NCBI GenBank assembly: GCA_964397305.1
Contig: CAYNIP010000021.1
Coordinates: 1-64,000 of the forward strand
Length of the DNA stretch: 64,000 bases
Source: JAAUTY01 sp964397305
Lineage (GTDB): Bacteria; Cyanobacteriota; Cyanobacteriia; Cyanobacteriales; Spirulinaceae
Direction: 5' to 3'
Positions 61,222 to 64,000 of the stretch are shown here, in pieces. Under the pieces are notes generated by a model. That model had not been told where the DNA came from. It saw only the letters and a program-made list of their open reading frames with translations, and made no database searches. The first letter of the stretch is position 1. Each line of letters starts with the position of its first letter. The translations under genes and the position numbers were made by a program.

Positions 61222-61584
61222 GGCGGGCAGCAACGTGAGGTCCTAGGAGAGTTCATTCCCTACTTTAAGGCGCTCACTCCGTACTGTCAGTCGAGCGTAT
61301 CACAGCGGAGTCCGCCAAACGGCGGTTCTGTAGGGTGTAAAGATGCGGGGGCTGTTGCCGGGATTTTGGGCTGAATGACCTAGGCCCCTGACTGGTGGCC
61401 CATCTCAGGGCTGGGGGAGGAGGACTGGGCAACGGTCCTGGTATCCCTGGGCTGCACCCTGTTGTGTCAAGCAATCAGCCCGAGGATGCGCCTTATTTCC
61501 GGGTGTCTGTGTTGTCTGTCCCCACCATGGTCAACAATAGAGAGTAAGCTACAGTATCGTGAAAGTCATCGCTACGATTGGGTT
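61222..61584. other. Gap before ycf54
   Basis: 363 bp with divergent genes on both sides. The last 60 bp carry promoter-like AGTAAGCTACAGTATCG (possible -10 TACAGT) before ycf54. Nothing else is supported. Confidence 0.4.
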
Positions 61585-61914
61585 ATGCCGACTTACTACT
61601 ACGTTGCCGCCAGCCAGAAGTTTTTGCTTGAAGACGAGCCCTTTGAGGAAGTCTTGCGCGAGCGCGAGCGCTACTATCGTGAGCATGAGCAGGAGAAAGA
61701 CTTTTGGCTCGTGGTACAGCCGGCTTTTTTAGACGCTCCGGAGTTGGCGGCGGTGAAGGCCAAATGCCCCCAGCCGGCCGCAGCGGTCATCTCCACCAAT
61801 CAATCGTTTATTACGTGGCTGAAGTTGCGCCTAGAATATGTCCTCACGGGACAATTTGACGCCCCCTCAGCGACGATTCCTGATCCTTTGGCTTCCTTGG
61901 CAACAGCGCCTTAG
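61585..61914 (+). CDS. ycf54: Ycf54, Mg-protoporphyrin ester cyclase accessory factor
   Basis: 109 residues, the usual length. Begins MPTYYYVAASQKFLLEDEPF and contains FEEVLRERERYYREHEQ, DFWLVVQPAFLDAPELAAVK and NQSFITWLKLRLEYVLTGQF, closely matching cyanobacterial Ycf54 (DUF2488). The protein assists the oxidative cyclase that forms the chlorophyll isocyclic ring. The start is the ATG at 61585; a longer ORF from 61462 is not credible. Confidence 0.93.
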   Translation: MPTYYYVAASQKFLLEDEPFEEVLRERERYYREHEQEKDFWLVVQPAFLDAPELAAVKAKCPQPAAAVISTNQSFITWLKLRLEYVLTGQFDAPSATIPDPLASLATAP

Positions 61915-61976
61915 GCCCTGGTCATCACCGCCGTGCCGATTGCTTGTGGCCTGAGGGCCGAGGATAGGGTTAGCGA

Positions 61977-63539
61977 ATGCAGGAATCCCCACTCTCAAAA
62001 TGGTGGCGTGAACGGGAAGGGTTGGTGGTGCTACTGCTTACGGGGGCGGCGATCGCCCTCTGGCTCGGCGGCCTCGGAGAGGTGCCGCTGCGGGATTGGG
62101 ACGAGGGCTCCCATGCCCTAGCCGCTCGAGAGCTCTATCGCACCGGTCGCTGGCTACACCTCACTCTCTTCGATGACCCCTACTGGTACAAGCCCCCTTG
62201 CGGCTACTGGTTGATTGCCGCCAGTTATTGGGTCCAGGGAACTGTGACGGAATGGTCGTCGCGCTTGCCCCTGGCCCTGGTGACAGCGCTGGGGGTTCCT
62301 CTGCTCTACGGTCTCGGTCGCGAGCTTTTCCAGGGCCGCCAACCCGCTTTCTTGGGGGCGGCGACGTACCTGACGCTGCTGCCCGTGGTACGTCACGGCC
62401 GGTTGGTGATGCTAGATGGTGTGACCAATACCTTCTTCATCGCCCTGCTCTACTGCTTGGCGCGCTCCCGGCGGCAGCGGCCCTGGGCCTTGGGGATCGG
62501 GCTGGCCCTGGGGGCGATCGCCCTGACGAAGAGCGTGATCGTTCTGGCGCTGTGGGCGATCGCCGGTCTCTGGGTGCTCCTCGACCGCGACTGGGCCCTG
62601 TTTCGCAATCCCTGGGCCTGGCTGGGATTGTTGCTGGGCGGTGGCGGTACGGTGGCTTGGTATGCGGCCCAGGGAGCCCATTACGGCCCGATCTTTTGGG
62701 AGATTCATCTCCAGGCCCAGGGGTTTGATCGCCTCTCAGAAGCCGTTGAGGGCAACCAGGGCCCCCCTTGGTACTACGGGCTGGAGTTACTGAAGTCGGC
62801 CTGGCCCTGGCTGCTATTTTGGCCGGGGGGTCTCTGGCTGGCCTGGCGGCAGCGATCGCAGACCTGGGCGCGCCTGGTGCTCAGCGGCTCTGCCCTCTTT
62901 TTCACCACGATCTCGCTCATGGGCACGAAGCTGCCCTGGTATATCCAGCCGCTTTACCCCTTGTTTGCTTTGACGGTAGGGGCGCAATTGGCCCAATTCT
63001 GGCAGCAACCGCCCCGCTCCCGTCGTTGGGTTCTCCCCTTTCTCCTGTTGGCCTTAGCAGGAGTCGCGGGGCTAGGGTACTTTCTGATCGCGGAGCCGCA
63101 GCCGGTGCTGATCCTGCTGGGGATCACCCTGACGGGGGTGATGCTGGCGGTGGCGGTGCAGGTCGGGCGGGGCGATCGCCACTTCCTTGCCACCCTTGTG
63201 GCGGGAAGCTATCTCTGCCTTGGACTTTTTTTGCACTCCTCCGTCTGGAATTGGGAACTGAATGAAACCTTTGCCGCGCCCCCCGTCGGCGCCCTGATTC
63301 GCACGGCAACCCCGGAAACAGCGGTGGTCTATACCTCCTTTGCGTACCACCGGCCCAGTGTGGAGTTTTATGGCGATCGCCGTGTCATTCCCGCCGGCGG
63401 TCCGGAGTTGGCAGCTCATGGGCGAGCGGGGCACTACCTGCTCGTGGATGAGCCGACCTTTGCTTGGCTCAACCTCCGCCAACCCAGGATTCTGGGTCGA
63501 GCTGAGGGGTTTATCCTGCTGGCTCCCATAACACCCTAA
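61977..63539 (+). CDS. GT39-like membrane glycosyltransferase
   Basis: 520 residues, polytopic, GT-C fold. Catalytic acidic motif WDEGSHALAARELYRT near residue 40 and LFDDPYWYKPPCGYWLIA, then about ten helices and a C-terminal globular end (VYTSFAYHRPSVEFYGDRR). The donor is probably a polyprenyl-phosphate sugar, the acceptor unknown. It is the second such enzyme in the window (see 8428-10131) but clearly a separate lineage, with the motif DWDEGSHA in place of DQDEAAYA. Starts at ATG 61977. Confidence 0.82.
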   Translation: MQESPLSKWWREREGLVVLLLTGAAIALWLGGLGEVPLRDWDEGSHALAARELYRTGRWLHLTLFDDPYWYKPPCGYWLIAASYWVQGTVTEWSSRLPLALVTALGVPLLYGLGRELFQGRQPAFLGAATYLTLLPVVRHGRLVMLDGVTNTFFIALLYCLARSRRQRPWALGIGLALGAIALTKSVIVLALWAIAGLWVLLDRDWALFRNPWAWLGLLLGGGGTVAWYAAQGAHYGPIFWEIHLQAQGFDRLSEAVEGNQGPPWYYGLELLKSAWPWLLFWPGGLWLAWRQRSQTWARLVLSGSALFFTTISLMGTKLPWYIQPLYPLFALTVGAQLAQFWQQPPRSRRWVLPFLLLALAGVAGLGYFLIAEPQPVLILLGITLTGVMLAVAVQVGRGDRHFLATLVAGSYLCLGLFLHSSVWNWELNETFAAPPVGALIRTATPETAVVYTSFAYHRPSVEFYGDRRVIPAGGPELAAHGRAGHYLLVDEPTFAWLNLRQPRILGRAEGFILLAPITP

Positions 63540-63569
63540 AAGACCCAAGTTCGAGTGACCGGCTCACAG

Positions 63570-63810
63570 CAGCGGAGGGCCTCCCCCCACGGGAACCTCG
63601 CCGTTGGGCAGCCCTCCCCCTAAGCCCTGCTCCCAAGTTAAGAGAGGGGCTTCTAACTCCCCTTCTCCCACCCTTGGGAGAAGGGGCCGGGGGATGTAGA
63701 CGCGCAGCGGCTTCTCGCAGAGTGGGCCCGATAACACTGAAGCGGGCGGCCCTCTGCTCCTTGAGCAAGCGCTCAAAATTCAGGGGAGCCGCGCTTTTTT
63801 TCGTTCACCC
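63570..63810. repeat. MITE family 1, left-truncated
   Basis: Reverse-oriented copy ending GCGCTTTTTTTCGTTCACCC at 63810. The opposite end is not recognisable, so it is truncated or diverged. Interior includes TTGGGAGAAGGGGCCGGGG and GTAGACGCGCAGCGGC. Confidence 0.7.
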
Positions 63811-63819
63811 CCGATTTTC

Positions 63820-64000
63820 GGGTGGACGAAATTTTACGCGGGATGTTGGTACTCCTTCGCTCAGCCCTCACCCCAACCCCTCTCCCAAGTTGGGAGAGGG
63901 GCTTCTAACTCCCCTTCTCCCAGCCTTGGGAGAAGGGGCCGGGGGATGTAGACGCGCAGCGGCTTCTCGAAGAGTGGGCCCCCGTAACCCTAAAGAGGGC
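63820..64000. repeat. MITE family 1, runs off the window
   Basis: Starts GGGTGGACGAAATTTTACGC at 63820, separated from the previous copy by the 9 bp CCGATTTTC. It contains the CTCCCAGCCTTGGGAG core and continues past the end. Confidence 0.75.

Overview
The window is chromosomal DNA of a high-GC cyanobacterium. The evidence is an allophycocyanin core gene (apcF), the photosystem II small subunits psbM and psb30, the chlorophyll-cyclase factor ycf54, a fatty acid desaturase desC, an NtcA-type glnA promoter, and GCGATCGC (HIP1) octamers in nearly every gene. The species cannot be named from the sequence alone. Gene order is a mosaic of short operons and single genes separated by repeat-rich gaps.

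Layout. 1-15996 is mostly housekeeping: a partial coiled-coil gene, apcF, glnA, an S9 peptidase, a pentapeptide protein, two DUF1400 proteins, a GT39-like glycosyltransferase, psbM, a ferredoxin, an M42 peptidase, tRNA-His and small conserved proteins. 16000-18400 is an AT-rich RloA/RloB-type (AbiL-like) defence pair. 18687-26656 is again core: an M48 peptidase, a TPR protein, sufA, an FHA membrane protein, eno, a second pentapeptide protein, aqpZ and an HpxO-like flavoprotein. An ABC transporter (ATPase and permease, no binding protein) follows. Next comes a repeat-packed interval (28440-29800) and psb30.

30323-38157 is part of a contractile injection system (phage-tail-like, as in the thylakoid-anchored systems of cyanobacteria). 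It has a sheath, three tube-type proteins, several small overlapping ORFs, a DUF4255 terminator-like protein and an AAA+ ATPase. Baseplate, spike and tape-measure genes are absent. Immediately beyond it an OLD-like ATPase with a TOPRIM half sits between two direct copies of the aroB 3' end, which looks like a small island built on aroB.

41964-49872 holds a TPR-CHAT protein, a cation efflux protein, a NACHT NTPase with an N-terminal HTH, and a NurA-type nuclease. Then come msrB, an IS630 fragment between inverted 190-bp repeats, an orphan BMP-type ABC ATPase, a VWA protein, and a TetR regulator fused to a degenerate tyrosine-recombinase domain, divergent from desC. The last genes are DUF3179, a Pro/Ser-rich protein, ycf54 and a second GT39-like enzyme.

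Repeats. At least three non-autonomous transposon (MITE-like) families are visible. Two of them begin GGGTG, end CACCC, share a GC-rich palindromic core and generate 9-bp target duplications, so one transposase encoded elsewhere probably moves both. A third family is nested inside a copy of the first. A 90-bp palindromic element occurs twice.
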